DNA of 64,000 nucleotides from Tamarix chinensis (taxonomy: Eukaryota > Streptophyta > Magnoliopsida > Caryophyllales > Tamaricaceae). The translations under genes were made by a program, and so were the position numbers. Under the pieces are notes generated by a model. The model was not told the DNA's origin, did not search any database, and was given only the letters and a program-made list of their open reading frames with translations. Where the stretch lies: NCBI GenBank assembly GCA_030549775.1, contig CM060173.1, forward strand, positions 64,298,367 through 64,362,366, read 5' to 3'. Of this stretch, positions 1-12,021 are shown in pieces (positions within the stretch are counted from its first letter, which is position 1; each line of letters begins with the position of its first letter).

Positions 1-1622
1 CATATAATCAAGCCAGCTTAGATAAATATTTCTGTCTTACACATTTCTCATATTAATTCTGCATGAGTATGGGAACCCCATTATTATAGTTGGTGGATTG
101 AAAACACTCCATAGGGTAAAACACACCTGTCCACTATTATAGCCGATGGAATAGAATCCTTCCATAGGGAAAAATGCACTTGACCATTATTATAGCTGGT
201 GGATCGAAAAATCAACCTCATTGGGTCTGACTCATGTGGTATTCCACTACAAGTAATTATTATCTTTCCATGTCTTATTACTATGCAAAGCTTGGATTAT
301 CAAGCCCAAAATTCCCCACTATTATAGCCAGTGAATTGGAAACACTCCACAGGGCATAATGCACTTGACCACTATTATAGTCGGTGGACTAGATATCACT
401 CTATAAGGCAAAACGCACCTGAACACTATTATAGTTGGTGGACTGAAAAAAAATATCATCATTGAGTCTGGCTCGATAATCTTTTACTTTAAGTGTTTAG
501 TATTTTATTTGTATCTTATCCCACACACACAACCCTGACTAGACATGCATGGCCCATTAGACTTCACCTGCTCAGCTTCCCGAAAATCCTATCCCATATC
601 TTGGGACTTCTACACCCTTTAGTACATCTAGACATTCCTCCCCACTCTTTCCTCATTACCATGAATACCTAATTCTGAGGCCCGCTTTCCATATCTCTAA
701 GTCAACTCACTATTACTCTCTGGGGTTTTCCTCTAGGAAACCCTACTTTGGTCTACATAGCCCAACCTTCCTCTATCTCACACAACTCATGCTCCTTTGC
801 CCCAAACTCATCACCTCATTCAACTCATCTCCAAGAACCCCACTTTACTTCCCATTTTACACATGTGGCCAAGAAACCCTAGTTGGACATCCCAAAACCC
901 TAGCACCTCTCTTTCCTCATATAATGTTATCCCTTCATCACTCTCATTTACCATCCCCTCTTCCACATGACACATATACAACACACCCTATGACCCCGAG
1001 ACTTCTTTCCCATCTTTCCCACTCACCATGAGAACCCGAAACTCTTTTGCACGTGGTTTAAGTCATCAATCCCCAATCTTTATTTCAATTCCTCTTTGCT
1101 CTCTAGGGTTTTCTTCTAAAATCTAAATCTGGCCTATGTGGCCTCACTTTTCTTCATCCTACAGAATCCATACTCTTCCTTGTTACCAAAACCATCACTT
1201 CCCTTGAACCAAACCCAACATCACAACCTCACTATCCAACTCCCACACGTGATAAAAAAAAAACCCCAGTTCGCTCCCCAAAACCCTAGTACTTCTCCTT
1301 TCTTTTATGTCACCCCTCAACACCCAAATACCTTTTTCTCACTTGGCTCACTTTTCCTCTATAAGAAACCCCTTCCATATTTTATTCCCCATTCTAACCA
1401 TTTCCATTAGTTTTTCCTTTGTTGCACACTTCTCTCACATAAGGTTTCCTCCTAAAACCCTAGTCACGTCTCCCATGCATCCTTATACCAACCCATGTAC
1501 TATTTTTCATGTATGGACTCTAATTACCCTAAAAATTCTTCCCTTACCTTATTTAACCTTCAATTCAACCTTTTCCACATAAAGGTCATCCCCATGTGAA
1601 TTCCAACCATCCCATACAAACC
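1..1622 (-). mobile_element. Fragment of a giant Ty3/gypsy-type LTR, minus orientation, cut by the window edge
   Basis: No gene. The order of landmarks matches the minus-oriented solo LTR at 49962-54641: a cluster of CCACTATTATAG boxes (60-475), then a shared segment reading ACACACAACCCTGACTAGACATGCAT near 520-548 (compare 50950-50970), then A/C-rich sequence with many AAACCCTAG-like words (about 820-1580). The true 3-prime end (TGTAACACCCC on this strand) lies left of the window. The right side is cut at about 1622 by gypsy integrase sequence. Short ORFs here come from C-rich low-complexity sequence and are not believed. Orientation is fairly sure, exact limits are not. Confidence 0.6.
60..475 (-). 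repeat. Cluster of about six TATAATA boxes (motif A)
   Basis: Two groups of three degenerate units, each with CCACTATTATAGCCGGTGGA or a variant, spaced about 52-54 bp (units near 92, 144, 198, then 330, 383, 437). A linker containing TGGTATTCCACTACAAG separates the groups. The same clusters occur at 32340-32730, 50630-50900, 56690-56944, 60885-61220 and 61899-62060, always in the 3-prime third of a long LTR. Confidence 0.75.
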
Positions 1623-2382
1623 CACACAAAGCTTCTATTTATCATGTTACATCATCCTCAAACAGATGGACAAACCAAAGTTACTAATAGAAATTTGGGT
1701 TCTTTGCTAAGGGGATTGGTGAGTAAGAATGCTAAGGATTGTGATGTCAAGTTAGCACATGAGGATTTTGCATACAATCAAATTCCTTCTACTACAGCAA
1801 GCTCTAGTCCGTTAGAGATGGTATATGGTATTAATCTATGTATGCCGATTGATATGTTACCATTAAAGAAGAGTGAAGTGAAGAGTTATGATGTACAAGA
1901 GAGAGTGGATTTCTTTTAAAAACTACATCAAAAAATGAAGCACCATATTGAGAAGGTAAATGAAGTGTACAAGGCAACAACAAATAAGTATAGAAGCCAA
2001 CATATTTTTCAACCGGAGATTTGGTATGGTTACACTTGAGGAAGGAGTGATTTCCTAATCTAAGGAAACATAAGCTCATGCTAAGGGCGGATAGTCCTTT
2101 CAAAGTACTTTAAAAGTTTGGAGAGATTCTTTATGAGCTTGATTTGCCATATTCATATGGTGGAGTATCAAGGACATTCAACGTTAGAGATATTAGACCT
2201 TGCTTTGGAGATACAAATTTGAGGGAAAATTCAAATCAACAAGGGGAGAATGATGCAGAAGCAAAAACTCAAGAATTGAATTTCATAATTATGGAACCAA
2301 TTATTCTTCATTTGGAAAGTGTCTCCTGTAAATTTGAAGACCAACGGATGGTTACGTTGCTTGAAGCGTAACAAACAAGTAA
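1623..2382 (+). pseudogene. Ty3/gypsy integrase C-terminal part, broken
   Basis: The sequence reads as the end of a gypsy integrase core and its C-terminal domain. TKLLF and HPQTDGQT are visible near 1626-1670, followed by an SPLEMVYG-type segment near 1810. The catalytic Glu expected right after HPQTDGQT is Lys here. Breaks: a stop at 1917-1919, a frameshift near 2014 just before a GDLVWLHLRKE segment, and stops near 2047 and 2110. After 2144 the frame stays open through a YELDLPYSYGG/FNVRDIRP region and ends with a GENDA-type tail. Four copies of this tail occur in the window. Everything upstream (gag, protease, RT) is missing, so this is a 3-prime fragment. Confidence 0.85.
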
Positions 2383-2744
2383 TTAAATGTCTACGTACAT
2401 GTGCATGGCATGCATGCATGCAAGGAGGAAGTGACCACGTGCATGGGGATTATATTGGAAGGATTTTCAAGAAGTATGAATTGATTTAGCTAATTTATTA
2501 ATTAAGTAATAAAGTAGGAGAATAAAGTTAGCATAATCTAGCATAATATCTTTTAGCTTGGAATATTTTGGAATATGCTTTAGCTAGTGGTAGAAAGGTT
2601 ATATTATTCATTAATGCCCAGCATATTAGATGTATGATGATTATTAAGTATTAAAGTTGAAGATAAACATTGAATGAATTCTGTGTGAGTTCAAGCTCAA
2701 GTAAATCGAATCTGTGTGAATGGTTTGGCTTAAATGTTTTATTC
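2383..2744 (+). mobile_element. Probable 3-prime LTR remnant of the gypsy fragment
   Basis: Non-coding AT-rich sequence directly after the integrase tail. By position it should be the polypurine tract and LTR. The words ATTGAATGAATTCTGTGTGAGTT near 2670 recall the GAATGAATAATGAATATGA word in the LTR at 38330-38360. No clean TG...CA boundary was found. Confidence 0.35.
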
Positions 2745-4240
2745 TCTCCGTCTATGTGAATTAGAGATTAATCCATATTTTTCTGCTATTCTTAGTCCAT
2801 ATTTTCCTTCACTAATTACCATTAAATTCCTACTCTATTTTGTGGCTAAACCAAACCCTAAATCAGTATGCCAAAACCAAAATCCTAAAACATTTGAAAA
2901 CCTAACCATCCATACTAACCAAACACCACCTTATTTCCTCTTTTTTTCGAACCTAACCCTAAACCACAATTCCAAACTGCATCTAAACCCTAACTTTCAA
3001 CACTAAGCATCTTCATCAATACATCATCAAATGCATAGATTAACTAGCACACACCATTCAAACCATCATCATTAACAAACCACCATCACTAATTCACCAT
3101 CTTCATTCTTCTACCATCATCTTATATAAATCACTTTCAAGGCTCTAGTATTTTAAATCACTATCTCCAAACCCTTATCACCCTATCCAACTCTATTTAA
3201 ACCATTAGTTTCACATAATTGAAGATTACACCTTCCCTTTCATATCAAAAACTCTTCTCCACAAACTCAAGATCATTATCCTTTTAGAGCCATTTAACTT
3301 GTCTCCTAGTCTACTTCTCTAATATAATCTTCTAGTTCTTGAAAAAGACAACACATTATTTTTATTTTTAATAAAATAAATCCATACATTCTCAGATAAT
3401 TCATCAATAAAAGTCAATAGTTACCACAATAATACCACAAATTTGTTCGATTATATCCCATGATGAGAAATTAATCCTACATTTTATATGTGTTTTATTT
3501 TATATTGGATAGGTTGTATTATTCTTTATAGAGGTTTAGGACTGGTATAGAGTTGCTAATCCATAAGGCCAATTTATTTTATTTTTGGGGTTCTGGCGAG
3601 ACCAATCAATTTGTTTTAACTAACCAATTGAATAATTTGTCTGGATTTCTAGATTTGTGATATTGTTTTGTTTTCAAACATTGGCCAATCATTTCCTATG
3701 ATTTCAATAGTTTCATATAATCGTTTATAACCATTTTTTGGGAGTTGTATGATTATTACCCTACTTCTTGAACCTTTTGATCCAATTAATTCACCCAAAA
3801 ATCTATCAAAAGTGATTTTCTATCAAACCACTCATTACCTACCCATGTTAACTCCTCTATCTCCTCTTTCCACTATCATATCATGCAATAGTAGTGGCAG
3901 AAGTTAGCTAGGTTAACTAACCTGCCTTACTTGCTTGCTTACACTATACCTCTTTTACACACTCTCCTTAATTGTTTTCATTCAAGTGTTGTACAATTCA
4001 ACCCCTTGTATTTGGCAGCCTATCAAGCATCACCCTTTTCCTCTTGTGCTTCTTACTTGCTTAATTTTCATTAAGTCTTCTCTCCTGTAGTTCTCTCTAT
4101 TTTTTCTATCTCCTCTCCTCTCCCTTATTAAGTTTTGTTGGTGTTCTTCATTTGTCTCATGCCTAGAATTTTTAAGACTTTTCCCTTCCCTTACCTTATT
4201 TTTATTTTGGCTCCTCTTATTCCTCTTATCTAGCCTCTAT
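2745..4240 (+). mobile_element. Pyrimidine-rich LTR-like segment, no gene
   Basis: C/T-rich on the plus strand, with CACCATCATC-type and AACCCTAAA-type words at 2840-3250 and CTCCTCTCC runs at 3840-4140. This is the texture of the sense strand in the pyrimidine domain of the long LTRs (compare 30000-31250 and 42590-42960). A degenerate motif-B pair (GACCAATCAATTTG and AACCAATTGAAT) lies near 3598-3635. Plus-oriented LTR debris is the best guess. No boundaries are visible. Confidence 0.35.
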
Positions 4241-4902
4241 TTATTTTTATGTAAGTAAAGGAAGTTAGATTTGTGTTTAATTTAAAAATATAATCAAGAT
4301 TTTGGCCATTTTGGTATCGTCCCCACTATTTGAAAGTGAATACCTCTTATCCTTGATTTTATTTCCCTTTTATTAATTGTAGTGTGATGTTGTTAATTTT
4401 ATTCTTACCTTGTATGGTGTTGTATTTGTATGGTGATAAAGGGATACTTGTGTGGTGTTGTATTACTATTACTATTACAATTACTATTACACTAGAGCTT
4501 GGATTATAGGTAAATCCAACATAACTTTTTAGATTGTAGAATTTACACATGAGCATAGTAGTATTTTCAAGGTTAGATTTTCTAAATGATGTTTTTATAA
4601 GTATTGATGATTTTATTTTTATTAAATCATGTTTTAGTGTGAATATGGTTAAGATCATGAATTATGTAATATGCATGATATATTAGAAGAATGATATTTA
4701 GCTATTTTGGGCGAAATTTTATGATTGAATGCGTGCTTATTAATTAGATTTTCTAAGCATGAGTTATATGTAATCAAAAATGAGTTTTTATGAGTATTGA
4801 TGATTTAAAATCATGCTACAATTATACGAATATGTTAGGATTTTTTTATATTTGAATCAACTTCTTTATATTGTATTTTGCCTAGAGAAGCCAATCAATT
4901 GG
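4241..4902. other. AT-rich DNA without a recognisable gene
   Basis: Only a short ATTACT/TATTAC microsatellite (about 4460-4492) and generally AT-rich sequence are seen. A short minus-strand open frame is low-complexity (Val-Ile repeats from the microsatellite) and is not taken as a gene. Confidence 0.6.
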
Positions 4903-5639
4903 TGCGACAACCCAAGATTTTCAACAACAAAAAAATCATTTTAATACATTGAGGAAGTGATAAAAACAAAATTTGAGGGATTTTACTATCACATCAAATA
5001 TTGGATAGGTATGTTCATTCTAAATCATACTCGATGCAAGGCTAAAATACTTATAAAACCATGCACAAAAAATCAAAGATAGCGTAAGAGAGAGAAAAAT
5101 CGTGAGAAAGAGATGAAGTGATATTTGATAGATGGCATAATAAAGTTTTCAAAACCAAATATAGAGACAAAGCTAAGACTTTAGTAAACAAAAAGTATAA
5201 AATGTCCAAACGTAATGGGAGAATCCTAAATATTGGTTAGCCTAACTCTCTTATTCAATAAATCTTCCCATAGTAATGGTCGTAGAGGAGCCCATATCAA
5301 GTTGATCAAACCAAAAAAATATCCTCTACTTTTCTAAAAAAAGCCAAATCAATACAACGACCATATAAGGTAAGCTCAGTATAATGAAGTACTGATAAAA
5401 TAATTTTATCCTATTATACGAAAATGGCTTATGATACACATAGGGTCATATTAATCATTACATAAAAAAATGTTTAAACACATAATCATGGAAAAATATT
5501 AAATATATAGGATAATTTCATGCATCTCAAATATGAATAAAATGTGTTATTATTATTCCAAAATGAGACCACATAATTCAATCAGTTGATATATTCGAAT
5601 AACACACCTAATCCTTCACTATGAACAGAGGTCATGAAA

Positions 5640-6010
5640 ACAACACAAGGGTGCATGCCCCCCAAATATGGGCATACCCTATACCAACCACAACTTGGTA
5701 GATCTTTAATCCCAATATAGGTTTTTGTAGGAGATCACAACAAACACAAACATGGGTATACCCCCTACAAAGCACAACCTAGTAGATTATTGATCATAAT
5801 ATGAGTGTTTGTAGGTAATAACACCAAATTCAAGAGGAATATGCATATCAAAGGAAATATAAACCTTAAAAAATGGGTGTTTAGGTGATGACACCAAACA
5901 CAACCAATAATAGCTTCCTTCTACAACCGACATCCTTATATAGCATTGATGTTATAACATTCTATCTTGGTATTATTCAAAATACCACCTACAAGCCACA
6001 ACTTGGTAGG
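5640..6010. repeat. Degenerate tandem repeats, unit about 110-120 bp
   Basis: Repeated phrases are CACAACTTGGTAG or CACAACCTAGTAG, then a GATC...ATAATATAGG or ATATGAGTG phrase, then GTTTGTAGG and an ACAACACCAAA-like phrase, at about 5690, 5775 and 5995. They sit where the motif-A boxes sit in other LTRs and may be a diverged version of them. Confidence 0.5.
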
Positions 6011-6309
6011 ATATGAGGGATATTGAGGAAGCGAAAGGTAAATACCATAAGGAAATAAGCCTAATATCTCTCAGTTAACCATGCTAAGAGTTTGAGCAGT
6101 AAAATCAAACAAAATTTTCATTACCAACATTAGTGTTTTATAATGATAAAACATAACACAATCCAAGGCGACAACCCACATAGATAAACCATATTGAATA
6201 TTTCCTTAGGTTTAATTATTTAAGGTTAAGAATCATAATGTAATGTCAAAGACTAAAGTCAAATCTAGGCAAACCTTTGAGGTCAAACTCTAAAAATATC
6301 ACAAAAGTC

Positions 6310-7160
6310 TCGAGGGACCAATTGACTGGTACAACAAACAATTAGACTGGTTTATGGGATGCAAAAATAAATAAAAAATTATGGCTTGATTTGTTAATAA
6401 GGTGAAAAATCCTCCTAGCACAAGGTGATTAGGAACCCTGTTTATATTCCTAGAAAAATGTTTCATCCTTAGTTCAAGGTACAAAGTAAAATGTGTACTA
6501 AGGATAGATTGCTAAATATTATAATGGAGGTAGATTAGGATATGTTTTATTTTAGGTGCATGGTGAAACAATAAGCCATCTATATTTCTTATGCACATAC
6601 TCTAACCCAATTTGGAGTTTCTTGATCAAAAAAATGGGATACACACTCTACACTTTGCATTTATAGGAGATTATTAATTATACGATATGGGGTGGATGAG
6701 GACTATATATTAGAAAGCTATTACCAAAATATATCTTTGCATATGCCACCTACTATATTAAGAACTAGAGGAATTATCATATATTTTAGCAAAGAAGGTA
6801 AACACCAGCTCCCCTCATTTGGCTCATCTTCAAGGAAATAACCTCTCGAGTAGAAATGTTATCTCACTACAAGGTTTATGAACAACTTGTATAGGCAGTG
6901 AATCCATTGTTTTAACAATTATCTAGTTTGTTTCGTGTTTATTTGATATCTATGGGTGTCATCCTCACAAAATTTTGGTTAATATAATATATATTAATTA
7001 CCATAAAAACAAGTTAACTATTTTGGGGGTAGACAACCAGTTGGCTAGTTCAAGCCCTTAATCATTCAAATGGTACAAGGTTGAAAGAAATTAAAATAAT
7101 CTTAGCTTAGCCAGTTGACTAGTAGGCTAAAACAAATTGACTGGTTTTGCTCATATTATA
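6310..7160. repeat. Scattered motif-B palindromes
   Basis: Units such as GACCAATTGACTGGT, AATTAGACTGGTTTA, ACAACCAGTTGGCTAGTT, AGCCAGTTGACTAGT and CAAATTGACTGGTTT. Each is a decayed form of a near-palindrome like AAACCAATCGATTGGTTT. The DNA between them is AT-rich and has no gene. Confidence 0.6.
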
Positions 7161-7260
7161 TTATTGGTTTATCTAGGCAAAGCACAATTATAAGCAATTA
7201 AATCTTATCTTAACCTGAACAATCCTAGCATGGTTTAACACTATAAATTTCATGTAAAAC

Positions 7261-7723
7261 ATGCTTATCACAATAAGAGTCATGGAATCATGCTCATAAT
7301 TTGAAGCTGAAGCAACAAATAAAATTTCATTTTCACTAATTGACTAGTGCAAGCATAAGTTTACTAGTTTAATTATACATCCCATAGATATAATCATACA
7401 AATGATCTAAAATAATTTCTAATTTAAACAAAGAGCTCTGTCATGCTTGGCATACTAACAAAATACATATGAAATCATGCTTAAAACATTAATGCTTATC
7501 ACAATAAAAATCATGGAATCATGCTCATAATTTGAAGCTAAAGCAACAACTAAAACTTCATTTTCACTAGTTAACTAGTAGTTAAGCATAAGTTTACTAC
7601 TTTAATTATGCATCCCATAGATATAATCATGCAAATGATCTAAAATAGTTTCTAATTTAAACAAAGATCTCTATCATGCTTGGCATACTAATAGAATTCA
7701 TATGAAATCATGCTTAAAACATT
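7261..7723. repeat. Tandem duplication of a 231-bp unit
   Basis: Unit 1 (7261-7491) and unit 2 (7492-7723) both start ATGCTTATCACAATAA and end CATGCTTAAAACATT, with only scattered differences by eye. Each contains a motif-B palindrome and the words CATCCCATAGATATAATCAT and TCATGCTTGGCATACTAA. The low divergence compared with the surrounding decay suggests that the duplication is younger than the host LTR. Confidence 0.85.
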
Positions 7724-8939
7724 AAATACATAGATCACGCTCCAAGATTGAATTGAACAACACCCTCATGTTAATCTCACAATAATCATGCTAAGGCCAA
7801 GAATGGATAAATCATACCCATGCATCTCATGATTCACACCTTACTCATGCTCCAAATGCTAATAAAATAATTCATGTTGAATATGCTCATAATAATGATT
7901 AAAATCATGTTAGCTCATAAGATGTCTATCCTAGAAATAATTAAGATCATGGAAAACGTTCATATTATAACTCATGATTTACATAGAAAAATACTCTGAA
8001 TCAATGTCAAAAATTAAGGAAAACATGAACACCAAACCTTATTATAGGGTAGGATTTGTATTCCCTCAAACAAAAGTCTTATAGTAATTGAAGTACTTCT
8101 AGCTTAATAATGAACTACAAGATCCTTAAATTCCTAAGGAATCAAGAACCTAAAAAATATATTTTAAAGTTAATTCAAAACAAAGAAAGTATAATAAAGG
8201 AGAAGAGACACATTTTCTCAACCTCAACCTAAGAATGGATAACCAAGAAGAGGAAAAACCAAAAAAATTTCAATTCTATCAAAAGAACCCTACAGGGGGT
8301 GAATAAGGTTTAATGGAATGAAAATGGAAAATAAAAATATTACAAACAAGTTATAATGGTTTAACAACAAATTACTTTCTACATCCACTGCCAAAATATT
8401 CTCCATTTTGGATTTTAAACAAGTGATGTGTTTTATTAATGATTTCTCTTATCCCACTTCATGAGCCTTAAAATCTCAATGACCCTCTATTAGATGATTT
8501 ACAGCTTGACCTATTTATCTTTTCTAAACTCACAATAAGAATCTTTCAAGAATGATAGGTAAATATTCACTAACCCTTTTGTAAATAAATTTGTAAGGTG
8601 GTTGTGATTACAATATATTCTCACTAAAAATCAAGATATGAAAATGCATAAATTTGGATGAGATGTAATCTAGCTAGATATAATAAGAGATATTACAATA
8701 GTAGAGCTACTCTATCTAAGAGAAGTGAGTACTGAATACTTTTCAATAAAAACTCAGGTTTTGAAATTGCAAGAGAATTTTAATGATTGAGAGAGTAGAT
8801 AATTAATGGAATAGTAAATGTAGTTGAAACATTGTTGTAGTAAATGATGAGGGAGATTCTCTATAAGGCTCACCCTCGTCTAGTAGTCGTTGGACACAAA
8901 TGGTCCAAAATTTTATATCGCCCAGTGGGAAAATAATTA

Positions 8940-9630
8940 ACATTTAATACTTGTCAATTGATCGGTTTGGGTAAACCAATTGTTCAATTGTACGACTAGC
9001 CGATTGATTATTCAAACCTAGCAACTAATTATGTTTAGACCTGAGATGAGAAAGTTACCATTACATAAACTAGCCAATGGATTTTTTGTTGCACTCATTT
9101 GTTCCTATGAATATATTTGAACGGTACCATATTTTAGTAAACCAATCAATGTTTCCTTCATACCTTTTGATTGATTTACTCAAACTAGTTGATTGGTTTG
9201 CATCCTAGCTAAAACCATTTTGCACTTCATCTCAACCATTAGCCTAGTTGGTCATACCAATTGAATTTTTTCCTTAAATCAGTTGATTGGTTTGGTGAAA
9301 CTAGTCAATGAGTTTAAATAGAGCGAATGGTTTCTATAGGGAAAGAACCCATGGACTGGTTGGTCAAACCAGTCAATCAGTTTTCAAACATGTCAATTGG
9401 TTTGACAAAACCAATCAATGAGTTTAAGCAGAGTTGAATGGGTTTCTATAGGAGTGAAAATCATGTGCTCGTTAGTAAAACTAGTCGATCAGTTTGGAAA
9501 AACCAATCAGCATGTTTAAATAAAGCACATGGGTTTCTATAGGATTAGCTTGTAACAATCAATCCATTTGATTTTTACACATTTAATGCCCTTAGTTTAC
9601 ATCAAATCAATCGATTGGTCTTGAAACCAG
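8940..9630. repeat. Dense motif-B palindrome array
   Basis: About fifteen degenerate copies of an AAACCAATCGATTGGTTT-like unit, often in pairs. A perfect example is ATTGGTTTGACAAAACCAAT at 9396-9415 (8-bp arms, 4-nt loop). The phrase GGGTTTCTATAGG recurs between units (about 9325, 9438, 9530), so a longer unit of roughly 100 bp also repeats. No coding potential. Confidence 0.7.
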
Positions 9631-10679
9631 TCAACTATTTCTTACTAGAACAAAAAAAAAAGATTTAAAAACACTTGGAAAGATTTAGAAATCAAGATAT
9701 TCTGTGAATTAACATGAAGTGAATTCAAGTCAAGTGTTTAAAAAACATTTTAATAATTTTTTACAAAAATGTGAAATTTCTTAACTCTTTACAAGAAAAC
9801 CTAAGGCATAGAAATATAATCCTTAAACCTTAAGTCTTCATTTATCTTTATATGGTTTTCTCTTATTCTTTGAAACTTGATTTCTCTTTTAAATTTTCAC
9901 TTTAATAAATGATTTGAGCAAGGGTGTTTTGGTATCTTTTTTCATCAATCATAGTTCATGAACACTTAAGCAAACATATTAGTTCTAAAAGCCTGTTTGT
10001 TATAATCAAAACAAAAATAAGGAAATTGTTCATTAATGAAGGAAATAAAGTGAGAATTAAATTAAATATTAAGAACAAGAAGATTCGAGGAGCAATAATC
10101 ACATCTCAAAAATGGAGAACAAGGGGTAAGGAACCCCATTCAACAAGAGAAAAGAAAAGAAGAATGAAGAAGAAGAACACCTAACACTTAGCTATATTTT
10201 TCTCAAGAAAATGATAAAGCTTGAGAGTGTGTGATTGTGAGGGAATTAATCAAAAAGGAGACTCCTTAAATGATCCTATGGTTAACATATATAAACAAAG
10301 AAGGGAGAAAGATAGTTTACTTAGGTAAAAGGATGGTGGAGTATGAGGACTAGTGTATATGGTTATAGAATGATGAAGTATGTCTGTGTTACGAAATTTC
10401 CAATTAGAATGAGATTAAAGGAAAACCAAAAACAGGCCGCAAACAACCCTAACCTTCCATAGGAGAGACAAATGAGAAATTGAGAGGATTTCATGACAAA
10501 AAATAACTTAAAAATTAGTTTTAGGATATTTTTAGCTAAATAAAATCATAGAATGATTTAAATTATATATAAAAATTCCAAAATTCCAAAATATATTTAT
10601 TAATACAAGGAAATACTAATTATAAGTTTATACAATCATTTGAAAATGAATCAAAACAAAAACTATAGAGCATCGAAAA

Positions 10680-10830
10680 GTTTCACCAGAACCAATTGAT
10701 TGATTTGGAAATACCTATTGAATGGTTTCACCAGTGGACTAGTTTCCTTCCATAGGTTGAGATGATTACTTTGTTTTATAGATGAACTAGTTAGCTAGTT
10801 ATAAGTGACTCGTCGATTGGTTTTTCTCAA
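10680..10830. repeat. Motif-B palindromes near the right end of the candidate LTR
   Basis: ACCAATTGATTGATTTGG, CCAGTGGACTAGTTTCC, GAACTAGTTAGCTAGTT and GTCGATTGGTTTTTC. These are degenerate versions of the same palindromic unit as at 8940-9630. Confidence 0.55.
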
Positions 10831-10939
10831 AACTTACATATTCACCAAATTTTCAAGCACTTTCCAAAACCAAAACAATTTTCTTTTATATCAATATAAT
10901 TTAAATACATTTTAAAACATTTAAGGATTAGGTATTACA

Positions 10940-11595
10940 ACACTATCACTTTAAAAGAGACTTTATCCCTAAATTTCACAATATAAAACATAGTTGTTAG
11001 CTCAAAATGTGTCAAAAACCATATGATACTGAGAAAAAGAAAATAACGCACGTCAGTTAGAGAAAACAACATGGTACTAGCCCTTAGAAAGGCATTGTGA
11101 ATGGGACATAATTACTAAAAAGAAATTTAGTATTAGGCTCCATATGGTTTTCCTCATACTTTCCCACCTTAGCATCTCAGGATTGAGTATGGTTCCTTTG
11201 ACCACTAATTTTGACATGATTGCACTTGTATTACCTATTTCCCTACTCACCACAGTTGTGGCATCGAACCTTACCACTAAAATAATCAACTCATGCAATG
11301 GTCATTGCCACACCGATTACATTTGTAACATCTCACAAGGCATGTCTACGAAAATGGTCTTAACCATGACGTGAAAACTCCACCTAACTGATGTCTCCCT
11401 CATGAACCTTCTTCTTACTACTAGAGTGTCGATCCTTCATCATCTTCCTCTTACTCCTAGATGGAGGCTCATGAGTCTAGTCTACCTTCTATTCCTTCTC
11501 CTCTTGAAACTCTATGTAGTCACATATCCTCTCCATCATCTACTCCATATGTTGAATTCAAGCTTTATTATCCATTGAATTCCTAAGATACTAAG
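10940..11595 (-). pseudogene. Ty3/gypsy gag remnant with CCHC zinc-knuckle traces
   Basis: On the minus strand near 11330-11230 the translation shows CYKCNRCGNDH and then RCHNCGE, the signature of tandem gag zinc knuckles, with stops replacing several residues. Upstream (near 11530-11460) is an acidic/basic stretch reading YMMERICDYIEFQEEKE, like the linker of plant gypsy gag. Many stops and frame changes. The element is interrupted on its right by the solo LTR at 11596 and on its left by the candidate LTR ending at 10939. The open frames at 11077-11298 and 11144-11374 are shadows of this remnant. Confidence 0.65.
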
Positions 11596-12002
11596 TGTAA
11601 CACCCCCATTTTTAACTACCAAAACAGGATAGTTGTTTGCCGCCTACCCCATATCAAATACAAGGCTAAACCAATCAAAACACTTAAAATAATAGAGTGC
11701 ATGGAAAAAAAATTTAATTAAATGACTTCAAGAGTGTTTACGTCTGATGACCCTATCGAGCTCTAACCTAATCATTACAAAATATACATAGATAAATTAT
11801 GGGGCAATAATTAAATAAATTAGGGTATGACACCCACTTTAAAACCTTGGACCACCATGGACCTCACCAAAATCTTTTGGACATCCTTACTCTCAAGCCC
11901 CGACTCAACTAAGGTGGACCTTTTATTAGCCAACCCTAAAGACTTGCACATGCATGGTCCTCTGCTCGTGGGAATGAGTAGGTGATAAAGAAAACAAGCA
12001 CA

Positions 12003-12021
12003 TCAATACGCTACATATTGA
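12003..12021 (-). other. LTR 3-prime hairpin, diverged copy
   Basis: TCAATA CGCTACA TATTGA: perfect 6-bp arms with a 7-nt loop. It aligns with the 37351-37369 hairpin. Two stem pairs differ on both sides relative to that copy (T-A against C-G, and G-C against A-T), so pairing is kept. Confidence 0.65.

Larger units (their letters stand above)
4903..10939 (-). mobile_element. Candidate old giant LTR, minus orientation (about 6 kb)
   Basis: The left edge TGCGACAACCCAAG at 4903 resembles the TGTAACACCCC terminus. The right edge reads GGTATTACA, ending at 10939, the reverse complement of TGTAATACC. Inside, about 5010-5060 resembles the solo LTR at 11640-11700 (both carry a CAAGGCTAAA word), followed by degenerate repeats, motif-B palindromes and a tandem duplication. 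No matching target-site duplication was found, and motif-B sequence touches the left edge. It may be a mosaic of more than one insertion. The ORFs inside (such as 9924-10184) are Lys-rich low-complexity and not credible. Confidence 0.35.
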
